Positions 8,416 to 16,586 of a stretch of DNA of 16,615 nt are shown here, piece by piece. The stretch's first letter is position 1; each line of letters opens with the position of its first letter. The notes beneath the pieces were generated by a model. That model was not told where the DNA came from, searched no databases, and saw nothing but the letters and a program-made list of their open reading frames with translations. The translations under genes and the position numbers were made by a program. The stretch comes from JAFDVL01 sp031371805 (lineage in GTDB: Bacteria; Acidobacteriota; Blastocatellia; RBC074): assembly GCA_031371805.1 (NCBI GenBank), contig JANMKB010000553.1, positions 1-16,615 on the forward strand, read 5' to 3'.

Positions 8416-11400
8416 TTACTGGAGGCGGAGTCCGGCCCGCAATCGTCCAATCCGTCCATCAGGGTTAATTACATAAACGTCACGCGTTCCCAGAGCCGCA
8501 GTACTGGATACCGAAACTCGTGTCGTAATCGTACTTTCTGTTACGATGCTTGAGAAACCTGAATTAATATCATCGCTCAGATAAATTCGCGCACCCGCCA
8601 CAAACCCAGTGCCCGTAACGACAACCGCATACTCCTGACCACGTGACATTCTGTTTGGATCAATTGCTCTGACCGAGAGCTGGCGGGATGTCACCTGAAC
8701 AGCGGCTGGCAGACTGCTGTTAATGCCGCCCCGACCATCATTAACGGTCAGCACAATTGCGTGACTACCGATTCCCAGCTTAACTTCCGCTATCACGCCC
8801 TGCGCAATGACCTGTCCATTATCGCTCCATTGATAAGTCAGGCTGTCAAGATCAGGATCAGTGGAAGCTGTCCCATCCAATTGCAGGACAACCCCACTTA
8901 TATCGGTGGCTTCAATGGTTGGCGGTAAGGGTGCCATCACGGCCTTGGGCGCACGATTGCTGCGTCCGCCGCCTGTGGGGCCGATTCCGCTGCCGGTATC
9001 ATCGTTGGGAATCTCACTGACCGCAATCAGGAAGGGCAACGTCATGTAGTTCTGACGATGATTATCACTTACCTGGATTTGCGCAACTGCAGGCACAGCA
9101 TTGGCATTAATCGGGCCAATAAAAAGTGTTGCTTTGCGTTGTACCGGATCAAAATTGCCAAGCGAGACCCTGGCTGCAGTGCCCAGCAAGCGGAAGGTTA
9201 CTGAATCCCCATCCAGATCGTCAGCCTGCAAAGTAACCTGACGAAGCTCGTCGGGCTTAACATACTGGTCGTTAAGATTCGCTAAAAATGGCGCTGTGCT
9301 GCTGGCAATCCCACCTGTTTGCGGGGCATTACTGCCCGCGCTCACGGTAATTTCCAGCGTCGCTGTTGCTTTATTGCCGGACTTATCAGCGGCAGTGAAA
9401 GTAACCGTGCTTGTGCCCAGTGGGAAAACACTGCCGGACGGCCTGGACGCCACGACATTAACCCATCCATCAATACTATCGTACGCAACTGGCAGAGTGA
9501 AAGTCGCCGCCGCACCAGTTCCACTGGTAGTCAGACTGATCGCCGAGGGGAGACGACTAATGGTAGGAGCCTTAGTATCCTTAACATCAAAGGTCTCAAT
9601 AAATGGATCACCTGACTGTCCGCTCGTATCGGTCACGACTAACATTAATTCATGATGGCCGATACTCATCCGATAATCAGCAATGACTGCAATGGACACT
9701 AATTTCCCATTGTCGTACCACTCGTAAGACAAAGTATCTTCCGGGTCTTCGTCACTTGATGACGTAGCGTCCAGACGCATAATCGTCCCGGCGCTACTCC
9801 GTGCTTCGGGATTAAAATTGGAAGAATCAAAACTAGCGAGTGGCACATGATTGTTGGGATTTCCCGACGGAATTTTTAAGGTAAAGCTGTCCATCGTCGA
9901 GAAAATATGCAGACTGCCGCTCCCCGTAAGACCGCCAGACCAGCCTTCAGGAACAGTTGGCGTGATGGGACTGAGCGCAGTATTGGAATATACCGCCAGC
10001 GTAGGAGAATTAACCGTAACTTTCATCCAGCCAGCATTCGCCTGAAGCGCGGCAGCAGGCAAAGTCGGATTAAAGCGCAGTGATATCAGATCTCCCAATT
10101 TAGTTTCGGTCGCCCCAAGCAGCGCGGTGTAACCAACCAGTGAATTATCAAAGACCTTAACAGTCGCTCCGCCGCGTGTGATCGGCACATCAAGTAAAGA
10201 ACTGGCAATCCGATGATAACTTAAATAGGAATTATTGGAGGCCTGGTTGGGAATTGAGCTAAGCGTCCAAACCGCCGGTAAACGATCAAATTGTGCATCG
10301 TCAAAAATCAGATCAGCAGTTATCAGGTCACTATTCCGTGCCACTGCTCCGTCTGAGTTCTTAGCAACAGCCAGCGCATTGAAAGCGGTTGTCAGGCCAT
10401 TGGCTTCAATCACCTGTGAGCTGCCAGTCAAATAATTAAATTTGCTGACCTGGGCGCCAGAGTTAATCGCCATTGCCATCACCCAGCCACGCTTGTTAAG
10501 TGTCACGTCACTGGCTTTAATTGACTTGGCCTGTAATGGCTCAATCGTTACAATTTTTTCCACGACTTCAAGCGTTGGCGCAACAGAATTAAAGAAAACC
10601 CGCACGCGCGCTTTTTGCGTTGGATGAGTATTCGTCAAGTTGATCAATGTGGCCCCAAGCGTGCCACTCACAAATCTGGGGAAGAGCAAAATGCTTCCCG
10701 CTTTGCTCTCGCTCGCGCCCGTCGCCCCATTAATCGGCTCAAACTGATCCTGCGTAGGCAATTCAGGCGCAGATAAAATAGTAGGAATTTTAGCGGTCAG
10801 ACTGATAGAGTAAGTTTCCAGCCAGCTAAGTACCTGTAAGTTAACCGCTCCATGTTTGGGTTTTCCAGTCAATGGACTGAAGGCCACGCCAAAAACCGGC
10901 GCATCTTTTACCTTGCTGCTATCCGACACATCCTGCACTTTAAATGTCGCCCAGCCGGGATTGCCAGGTTTAATAAACTTTGCCAGTGGTTGATTGCTCC
11001 AAATACTGCTGGCGATGTCAATCAATCCACAGGCCAAACCAGGGATAGTAGTGGGGTAATCCTTGCCAGCCTGGTCATAAACAGTCGCCTTGAGGCTGAA
11101 ATCGTTAAAGCTATTCGGATCACCCAGACGGGTTTGGAGTGAATAGAGCGAAAATTCAGCATTCACTGATTGCAGATTATCCAGGGCGATGGTCTGGGGA
11201 AGCTGGTCAAATTGCTGCCCGTCAAATTTCAGGTCAAATGTTTTTCCATTCCCACTTGCAGACCCCGCTGTCCGCTTGGCGACAGCAAAGGCGTTGTAGC
11301 TTCCTTCATAATTCTGCCAGTCACGCACTGTCGCGCTCCCGACAATCCAGTTGAACTGGGTAGGCGCTCCGGTCGAATTCACGACCATAGCAATTAAATA

Positions 11401-11847
11401 TCCGGTCGAATCAGGAAATTCCTTGCTGGCTAATAAAGAACGGGATTGATTGGCTGCCAGATTGATAAATTTTTCGTCAGTCGTGCAATCGTGGACGGCA
11501 ATGAGCCGTAAGGTTGCCGCATCAGTGGGATTAGTATTAGTCAGGTTGACGACAGTGTTGACCTTATCAACCTGGGTCGTATCACTTGTATATGCATGGA
11601 AGAAAAGAATCGTCCCGGCTTTGCTGCTGCTCGCATTGCTTTTGGGCGAACTGGAACCGACCTGCGGAGTAGGCGGTGTCACAGGCCCTTGCGCCTTGAC
11701 CGAATTTAGCGTTGGGTAAATGACCGCACCTGCGAGTAAACCCACGAGCAGTGACCATAACAGCAATTTTTTGTGTTGCGCTACGGAACGGATTAAAACG
11801 TGCGTAAAATTTGAGGAAATGAGGTTGGATTTCATACGGTACTCCAT
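8416..11847 (-). CDS. large secreted multidomain protein with duplicated N-terminal domain, PKD, HYR and IPT/TIG domains
   Basis: A 1143-residue protein from ATG 11847, preceded by AAGGAAG; ATG 11835 (GGAG 6 nt upstream) is an equally good start. The frame is open upstream to 12102, but that part reads as non-coding. A signal peptide with a long n-region ends near NSVKA-Q (about residue 52). Residues about 75-375 and 380-690 are diverged tandem copies of one domain: both contain SKAG(T/S)IL, NLTNT(N/H)P, FN-Y/W plus (V/T)GS, NA(F/L)AVAK and FD-(G/D)-QFD-LP. Then follow a PKD-like domain (about 668-755; RLDATSSSDEDPEDTLSYEW), a HYR-like domain (about 756-840; GTSTVTFTAADKSGN), an Ig/cadherin-like segment (about 845-950), a second PKD (about 962-1045; LDGTASTDPDLDSLTYQW) and a C-terminal IPT/TIG fold (about 1053-1143; VVTGTGFVAGARIYLS). 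No catalytic residues are recognised. It is likely exported, perhaps surface-attached, with an adhesive or structural role. Confidence 0.85.
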   Translation of the reverse strand: MEYRMKSNLISSNFTHVLIRSVAQHKKLLLWSLLVGLLAGAVIYPTLNSVKAQGPVTPPTPQVGSSSPKSNASSSKAGTILFFHAYTSDTTQVDKVNTVVNLTNTNPTDAATLRLIAVHDCTTDEKFINLAANQSRSLLASKEFPDSTGYLIAMVVNSTGAPTQFNWIVGSATVRDWQNYEGSYNAFAVAKRTAGSASGNGKTFDLKFDGQQFDQLPQTIALDNLQSVNAEFSLYSLQTRLGDPNSFNDFSLKATVYDQAGKDYPTTIPGLACGLIDIASSIWSNQPLAKFIKPGNPGWATFKVQDVSDSSKVKDAPVFGVAFSPLTGKPKHGAVNLQVLSWLETYSISLTAKIPTILSAPELPTQDQFEPINGATGASESKAGSILLFPRFVSGTLGATLINLTNTHPTQKARVRVFFNSVAPTLEVVEKIVTIEPLQAKSIKASDVTLNKRGWVMAMAINSGAQVSKFNYLTGSSQVIEANGLTTAFNALAVAKNSDGAVARNSDLITADLIFDDAQFDRLPAVWTLSSIPNQASNNSYLSYHRIASSLLDVPITRGGATVKVFDNSLVGYTALLGATETKLGDLISLRFNPTLPAAALQANAGWMKVTVNSPTLAVYSNTALSPITPTVPEGWSGGLTGSGSLHIFSTMDSFTLKIPSGNPNNHVPLASFDSSNFNPEARSSAGTIMRLDATSSSDEDPEDTLSYEWYDNGKLVSIAVIADYRMSIGHHELMLVVTDTSGQSGDPFIETFDVKDTKAPTISRLPSAISLTTSGTGAAATFTLPVAYDSIDGWVNVVASRPSGSVFPLGTSTVTFTAADKSGNKATATLEITVSAGSNAPQTGGIASSTAPFLANLNDQYVKPDELRQVTLQADDLDGDSVTFRLLGTAARVSLGNFDPVQRKATLFIGPINANAVPAVAQIQVSDNHRQNYMTLPFLIAVSEIPNDDTGSGIGPTGGGRSNRAPKAVMAPLPPTIEATDISGVVLQLDGTASTDPDLDSLTYQWSDNGQVIAQGVIAEVKLGIGSHAIVLTVNDGRGGINSSLPAAVQVTSRQLSVRAIDPNRMSRGQEYAVVVTGTGFVAGARIYLSDDINSGFSSIVTESTITTRVSVSSTAALGTRDVYVINPDGRIGRLRAGLRLQ

Positions 11848-12376
11848 GAATTTCTTCCTTGCAGGATACCTGTCATTTGGCAGAGGGGTCGTGAGAATTC
11901 CTAATGACAGATTTCGATTGTAGCAGACGATTTCCGCGTGCTGTTGCCTTGTAGCAGGCAGATAAGGGCAAAGCCTTAGCAGCGCAGAAAAACCACCGAA
12001 GTCCCAGTGAAGTGAGCTATGATTGTTTGTGGTTGCCGGTAAAACAACCTTAATCCGCTGGCGTAAGCGGATGTAGCTTACTAAAAAGGAGTCAGATTGC
12101 ACTTTAAAACCTGGTGAGGGCTTGCCTGATCACCTTTCAATACTTTTGTAAAAGTTACGAGTTAAGATTACCACAGACAACCAAAAAATCACAAGAAAAG
12201 AGTTTTTTTGCCATTTACGCTTTTCTCTCCTGTAAAAAAATCTCCCTGCTCACTGGCGTTACGCTAACTTCAGATACAGAAGCCATAAGTTGTGGATTAG
12301 ATTCTTACCTGAACCTGCGCTATATTATTGGGTTTTACAACTATGATTTTTATCGTTTTACGGAGACAACTGCACC
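11848..12376. other. gene-free divergent promoter region
   Basis: No believable gene lies between the two divergent starts; the open frame on the plus strand at 12114-12380 has no family features. Three small dyads can be seen: ATCCGC-N8-GCGGAT (12053-12072); a nested hairpin GGTGA..TCACC with inner GGC/GCC (12113-12134); and ACTTTT-GT-AAAAGT (12142-12155), a 14-bp near-palindrome that could be a regulator site. TATATT near 12324 could be a -10 for the rightward gene, with only a weak -35. No known riboswitch is recognised. Confidence 0.4.
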
Positions 12377-15300
12377 TTGAACAATAACTCTTCGCCCTTT
12401 TCATCTATCAATGACACCAGAGATTTTCGGCTGGGGATCACAGATTTTACTTATGCTGATTTGTATCAGCCAGAGCGATTGCGCGATCTCGCCGAGGCTT
12501 TTTATCAAACGATTGAAAAAACTGACGCCGAACTGTCCGCTCAATTCACACAATACCGAATTGCCAAAGGCGAGGGCTTTACCCAAAAAGACGAATCAAA
12601 TTTACTGGTTAAAGTCGCGCCCTATCTGAGCAATTTTGTCGCCCGACTTTTTGACGTGGAAGCAGCGCGTGAAATTCACCTTAGTATTGCCGCAAACGAA
12701 GCCGTACTTTCTGACTTCAAAAAATTATTTATTCAACGCCGTGCAAAAAAGCTCAAGGCTGAACTGCTCGAAACCGCTGTTACCGAATTTGCCGCGCTTG
12801 ATATAAAAGTCCACCAAGCAATCAAAGACGCCGCCACCAACGACGAAGAGTTAGCCGTGGCAAAATTCTGGCAGGCACATAAGGACGATCACGAAACGCT
12901 GCACTGGCTGGAACAGTGGGCTGCCGCTTTGCCACAGGTTGAGCCTGCACGAATGGCAAACTGGTTGAGCTATCGTTCGCCGCACGCCCTGGATTATTCA
13001 CATCTGGTGAAAATCGAACGCCGCAATCCTGCTATTCCTGAAATGATTGTTGGCCCGGATGCCACGTTGCGCCGCCGCGACGGATTCAAGTTGACTGATG
13101 AGCGGATGAAGAATCGTCAGATACTCGACGAAGCGCATTATTGTTTGTATTGCCACGAACGCGATAAAGACTCTTGTTCATCAGGCTTTATTGAAAAAGA
13201 TGGCTCCTATCGCCAAAACCCGCTGCACATTTCGCTGGCCGGATGTCCGCTGGATGAAAAGATTTCGGAGATGAATTTGTTGCGCGGCAAGGGCGATGTG
13301 CTGGGAGCGCTGGCGCTGGCAATTATTGATAATCCAATGTGCGCCGGCACCGGACATCGCATCTGCAACGATTGCATGAAAGCCTGCGTGTTCCAAAAAC
13401 AGGAGCCGGTCAACATCCCTGAAATCGAAACCGGAACGCTGACAGATGTGCTAAAAATGCCGTATGGCGTCGAAATTTATGCACTGCTCACGCGCTGGAA
13501 TCCGCTCAATATTAAGCGTCCATTCGCTGCACCTTATAATGGTAAAAATGTTTTGGTAGTCGGACTCGGCCCCGCTGGTTACACGCTCGCGCATTACCTG
13601 CTCAACGAAGGTTTTGGCGTCATCGGTATTGATGGTTTGAAGATTGAACCTTTGCCAAAAGAATTAACTGGCGAAGGTGGTAATTTGCCAAGACCAATTC
13701 GTGACTGGGCGGAAATTTATAAGCAGCTTGATGAGCGTGTGCTCGAAGGTTTTGGCGGCGTCAGTGAATACGGAATTACGGTGCGCTGGGACAAAAATTT
13801 TCTTACGCTCCTGCACCTGATCCTGGCGCGGCGCGATCATCTGCGAATTTACGGCGGCGTCCGTTTCGGTGGCACGATGACAATTGAAGATGCCTGGGAG
13901 TTGGGCTTTCATCACATTGCGATTGCCACGGGCGCAGGCAAGCCAACGATTATCGGGATGAAAAATAACCTGATTCGTGGCATCCGCAAAGCCAGCGATC
14001 TGTTGATGGCGCTCCAATTGACAGGCGCATTCAAAGAAGAAACGATAGCGAATTTACAGGTGCAATTGCCCGCGATTGTCATCGGTGGCGGCCTGACGGG
14101 AGTTGATACTACGACGGAAATTGCGGCGTATTATCCGGTGCAGGTTGAAAAGATGCTGCATCGCTATGAGTCGTTAGCCGCCGCTATCGGGGAAGAAAAA
14201 TTCTGGCAGGCTTATCCAACCGCTGACGACAAAGCTTTGCTCCAAAAATTCATCGAACACGGACGCGCCATTCGTGCTGAGCGAGAACGCGCCAGCCTCG
14301 CCAGTGAAGAGCCGAATTTCGTCCCCCTGGTTCGGAGCTGGGGCGGTGCAACGCTCGTTTATCGCAAATCATTACAAGACTCTCCCGCCTATCGGCTCAA
14401 TCACGAGGAGGTTGCTAAAGCGCTCGAAGAAGGCATCAGCATCGTCGAAAACATGAATCCGGTCGAGGCAATTCCTGATGAATCCGGCGTCGTTTCCGCG
14501 CTCAAATTTGAGCGGCAGGCGATGGATGAAAACGGCAAATGGCACAGCACGGGCGAATTTATCACCCTGCCCGCCAGAACAGTTTGCGTCGCCGCCGGAA
14601 CCAGTCCGAACGTGATTTACGAAAAGGAATACCCCGGCACGTTTGCGATGGATGAGCGCCAGCAATATTTTAAGGGCTTTAAGCTGAACAACAACGGACA
14701 GCCCGCGCTTGAGCCGGTGAATAAAGGCGAAGTCGGCTTTTTTACTTCATATCAAAGCAACGGGCACTACATCACATATTACGGCGACAATCATCCTAAA
14801 TATGCTGGCAATGTAGTCAAAGCGATGGCTTCGGCAAAGCACGGCTACCTTGAAGTCGCACGAATTTTTGCAACTGAAAATTCGCAGCTTGATCCGGCGC
14901 AACAAGCACAACGCGAGGCCTCGTTTACAAAATTTGCAGCGCACCTTGACGATCAGTTGATTGCCCGTGTGGTGCGCGTCGAACGCCTGACACCGACGAT
15001 TATTGATGTGATCGTTCACGCTCCGATGGCGGCGCGCAAATTCGAGCCGGGTCAGTTTTATCGTTTGCAAAATTTTGAGGTTAACGCTCCTGAAGTCAAA
15101 GGCACGCGCCTGATGATGGAAGGACTGGCGCTCACTGGTGCGTGGAATGACCCGGAAAAAGGCCTGCTTTCGATGATTGTGCTGGAAATGGGCGGCAGTT
15201 CAAATCTTTGCGCGGCGCTCAAACCCGGCGAAGAAGTCATCGTGATGGGGCCGACGGGAACTCCGACGGAAATCCCGGAAAACGAAAATGTGTTGTTAGC

Positions 15301-15928
15301 GGGTGGTGGCCTGGGCAATGCAGTATTATTCTCGATTGCCAAAGCGCTGAAGGCAAAAAATAATCATGTAATTTATTTTGCCGGTTACAAAAATGCCAGC
15401 GACGTTTTCAAACGGGAAGAGATTGAAGCCGGCACAGATCAAATTATCTGGTCTTCGGATGTTGGCACAATTCAACCGCATCGTCCGCAGGACAGCAGTT
15501 TCAATGGCAATATCGTGCAGGCGATGCAGGCTTACAACGAAGGAAAACTGGGCGAGCGAATGCTCCGCCTCTCCACAATTGATCGCCTCATCGTGATCGG
15601 CTCAGACAAGATGATGGGGGCTGTCAAAGTTGCGCGCAAGGGCGTTCTGGCTGAACATTTAAACCCCGACCACGTGGCTATCGGCTCCATCAATTCACCC
15701 ATGCAATGCATGATGAAAGAGGTTTGCGCCCAATGTCTACAAAAACATATTGATCCGGTTACAGGCAAAGAAAGCTTTGTCTTCTCGTGCTTCAATCAGG
15801 ATCAGTTGCTCGACGCCGTAGATTTTGGACACCTTGATGATCGCCTGAAAGCCAACTCAGTCCAGGAAAAACTGACCCGGCAGTGGCTCGGCTATTTGTT
15901 AGAGGGCGGAGAGGTGCAGGCAATTTAA
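12377..15928 (+). CDS. fused flavoprotein oxidoreductase: GltD/NfnB-like plus PyrK/NfnA-like modules
   Basis: An 1183-residue protein. The only usable start before the conserved DFRLGITDFTYADLY segment is TTG 12377, with GGAG (12362-12365) 11 nt upstream. Residues 1-250 are a mostly helical domain I cannot assign. Residues 256-337 hold cysteines at 256, 259, 267, 290, 322, 330, 333 and 337, in the style of the GltD/DPYD N-terminal [4Fe-4S] domain (YCLYCHERDKDSC, GCPLDEKI, ICNDCMKAC). Then come two dinucleotide folds: GLGPAG (396-401) and GGGLTG (570-575), with an ATG motif at about 513. From about 868 an FNR-type flavin domain begins (EPGQFYRL, 890-897), followed by AGGGLGNA. Cys 1111, 1117, 1120 and 1138 likely hold a PyrK-type [2Fe-2S] cluster. 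Together it resembles NfnAB or SudAB joined in one chain, moving electrons between NAD(P)H and a ferredoxin-like or other partner. The natural substrate is unknown. Confidence 0.85.
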   Translation: MNNNSSPFSSINDTRDFRLGITDFTYADLYQPERLRDLAEAFYQTIEKTDAELSAQFTQYRIAKGEGFTQKDESNLLVKVAPYLSNFVARLFDVEAAREIHLSIAANEAVLSDFKKLFIQRRAKKLKAELLETAVTEFAALDIKVHQAIKDAATNDEELAVAKFWQAHKDDHETLHWLEQWAAALPQVEPARMANWLSYRSPHALDYSHLVKIERRNPAIPEMIVGPDATLRRRDGFKLTDERMKNRQILDEAHYCLYCHERDKDSCSSGFIEKDGSYRQNPLHISLAGCPLDEKISEMNLLRGKGDVLGALALAIIDNPMCAGTGHRICNDCMKACVFQKQEPVNIPEIETGTLTDVLKMPYGVEIYALLTRWNPLNIKRPFAAPYNGKNVLVVGLGPAGYTLAHYLLNEGFGVIGIDGLKIEPLPKELTGEGGNLPRPIRDWAEIYKQLDERVLEGFGGVSEYGITVRWDKNFLTLLHLILARRDHLRIYGGVRFGGTMTIEDAWELGFHHIAIATGAGKPTIIGMKNNLIRGIRKASDLLMALQLTGAFKEETIANLQVQLPAIVIGGGLTGVDTTTEIAAYYPVQVEKMLHRYESLAAAIGEEKFWQAYPTADDKALLQKFIEHGRAIRAERERASLASEEPNFVPLVRSWGGATLVYRKSLQDSPAYRLNHEEVAKALEEGISIVENMNPVEAIPDESGVVSALKFERQAMDENGKWHSTGEFITLPARTVCVAAGTSPNVIYEKEYPGTFAMDERQQYFKGFKLNNNGQPALEPVNKGEVGFFTSYQSNGHYITYYGDNHPKYAGNVVKAMASAKHGYLEVARIFATENSQLDPAQQAQREASFTKFAAHLDDQLIARVVRVERLTPTIIDVIVHAPMAARKFEPGQFYRLQNFEVNAPEVKGTRLMMEGLALTGAWNDPEKGLLSMIVLEMGGSSNLCAALKPGEEVIVMGPTGTPTEIPENENVLLAGGGLGNAVLFSIAKALKAKNNHVIYFAGYKNASDVFKREEIEAGTDQIIWSSDVGTIQPHRPQDSSFNGNIVQAMQAYNEGKLGERMLRLSTIDRLIVIGSDKMMGAVKVARKGVLAEHLNPDHVAIGSINSPMQCMMKEVCAQCLQKHIDPVTGKESFVFSCFNQDQLLDAVDFGHLDDRLKANSVQEKLTRQWLGYLLEGGEVQAI

Positions 15929-15936
15929 AAATGAAA

Positions 15937-16015
15937 GAGTAGCGCAACCTTTCCAGTTTGCGTAGTGTCAGCTACCAGCCAGGGAGTAGCACAGCCGGGA
16001 AAGGTTGCACTACTC
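15937..16015. repeat. REPIN-like inverted repeat element
   Basis: Outer arms GAGTAGCGCAACCTTTCC (15937-15954) and GGAAAGGTTGCACTACTC (15998-16015) are complementary at 17 of 18 positions, with 43 nt between. The left arm also makes its own small hairpin (CGCAA..TTGCG, 15943-15962), as REP units do. It begins 8 nt after the oxidoreductase stop. A REP-doublet arrangement is the best fit. It could also end transcription of the upstream gene or stabilise its mRNA. I see no second copy in this window. Confidence 0.6.
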
Positions 16016-16075
16016 CTGCTACTACTATTCTTGTTTTTAAAAGCTATCGCTAAGCGAACATAGCTGGTCGCTGAT

Positions 16076-16104
16076 TTGACAAGAGTGAAATTTAGAATTA
16101 TTCT
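16076..16104 (+). promoter_or_regulatory. sigma70-type promoter of the PerR-like gene
   Basis: TTGACA (16076-16081) is an exact -35 consensus, followed after 17 nt by TATTCT (16099-16104), a good -10. The start ATG lies 23 nt beyond. This is the clearest promoter in the window, and its -10 is buried in a palindromic operator. Confidence 0.75.
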
Positions 16105-16106
16105 AA
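16092..16106. promoter_or_regulatory. PerR-box-like operator over the -10
   Basis: TTAGAATTATTCTAA is a perfect 7-1-7 palindrome. It agrees with the PerR box pattern TTATAAT-N-ATTATAA except for one symmetric base change in each arm. It covers the -10 hexamer, so binding would block the polymerase. Autoregulation by the following gene is the simple reading. Confidence 0.7.
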
Positions 16107-16126
16107 TTCCAGTTAATGAGGCGGAA

Positions 16127-16519
16127 ATGAAAAGGCAATTCAGCACAGAACAAGCTTCTCTACCAAAGCTCACCAAACAGCGTGAAGCGGTGTTGACGGT
16201 GGTGCGCACCAATGATGCGCACTTAACTGCCAGTGAAATTTACGCGCTGGCGGGAGCGAAGTTACCAGGCATTAGTTATGCAACGGTGTACAACTCTTTG
16301 CGATTTCTCACCGAGGCCGGGCTGATTAACGAGATTACTTTTGGTGCTGGGGCAAGTCGGTTTGATCGCCGCATTGATCGCCACGATCACGCGATTTGTA
16401 CCGCGTGCGGTACGCTGGCGGATTTCGAGGTTGAAGAAATCTCAGGCTTAATGCAAATGGCGGCACGGCGGTCGAAGTTCAAAGCTGAATCGCTTCATCT
16501 GACACTTTATGGGCTATGA
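16127..16519 (+). CDS. perR: PerR-type Fur-family peroxide-sensing repressor; TGA at both cysteines of the second CxxC (candidate selenoprotein, reading possibly to 16543)
   Basis: ATG 16127 is chosen because GAGG (16118-16121) lies 5 nt upstream; the open frame to TTG 16076 is just the promoter. Residues 32-70 form the winged-helix part (HLTASEIYALAG, SYATVYNSLRFL). The five PerR metal ligands are all present at the spacing of Bacillus subtilis PerR: H32, D80, H86, H88, D99 (its H37, D85, H91, H93, D104). The Asp at the last position points to PerR rather than Fur or Zur. The first zinc motif is C91-TA-C94. The standard frame stops after LTLYGL (residue 130). The next codons are TGA GCG CAG TGA CGC TCA GCG CAG TGA. 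The two TGAs fall at 131 and 134, exactly where C136 and C139 belong (40 and 43 residues after the first zinc Cys). Readthrough would give YGL-U-AQ-U-RSAQ, 138 residues, a normal family length. Otherwise this is a PerR lacking half its zinc site. DNA binding and autoregulation are inferred from family and operator. Confidence 0.85.
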   Translation: MKRQFSTEQASLPKLTKQREAVLTVVRTNDAHLTASEIYALAGAKLPGISYATVYNSLRFLTEAGLINEITFGAGASRFDRRIDRHDHAICTACGTLADFEVEEISGLMQMAARRSKFKAESLHLTLYGL

Positions 16520-16539
16520 GCGCAGTGACGCTCAGCGCA

Positions 16540-16558
16540 GTGAACCCGGGCGGCTCAC
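16540..16558 (+). other. SECIS-like hairpin after the in-frame TGA codons (tentative)
   Basis: GTGAACCCGGGCGGCTCAC can fold with GTGA pairing with TCAC, an A-C mismatch, CC pairing with GG, and a five-base apical loop CGGGC. The loop starts 18 nt after the second TGA and 27 nt after the first, within the distance described for bacterial SECIS elements, and has a G among its first two bases. The third TGA (16541-16543) lies inside the stem, too near to be served by it, so it would act as the stop. A competing 6-bp hairpin, TGAGCG-N6-CGCTCA (16517-16534), holds both TGAs. Short stems like this arise by chance, so this is only suggestive. Confidence 0.3.
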
Positions 16559-16571
16559 CAGCAAACGTGTT

Positions 16572-16586
16572 ATTTAATTATACTAA
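16572..16586. promoter_or_regulatory. second, weaker PerR-box-like site
   Basis: ATTTAATTATACTAA matches the upstream palindrome TTAGAATTATTCTAA at 11 of 15 positions, with the whole AATTAT core and the CTAA end shared. It lies 24 nt ahead of the next start codon. That suggests the next gene is under the same repressor. The region is AT-rich, so chance is possible. Confidence 0.3.

Noticed and set aside
11848..12102. Extending the secreted protein to a GTG start at 12102
   Set aside because: The extra 85 residues read as random sequence and would bury the signal peptide; the ATGs at 11847 and 11835 both have good ribosome-binding sites.
12114..12380. Small plus-strand gene in the divergent region
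   Set aside because: The 88-residue translation has no recognisable domain, no ribosome-binding site, and overlaps the likely promoter and leader of the oxidoreductase.
16517..16543. Genome-wide reassignment of TGA as a sense codon
   Set aside because: The BTAD frame and the PerR frame are the only ones here where TGA readthrough could be considered, and the long intact genes show no internal TGA. Site-specific recoding is the only form worth testing.
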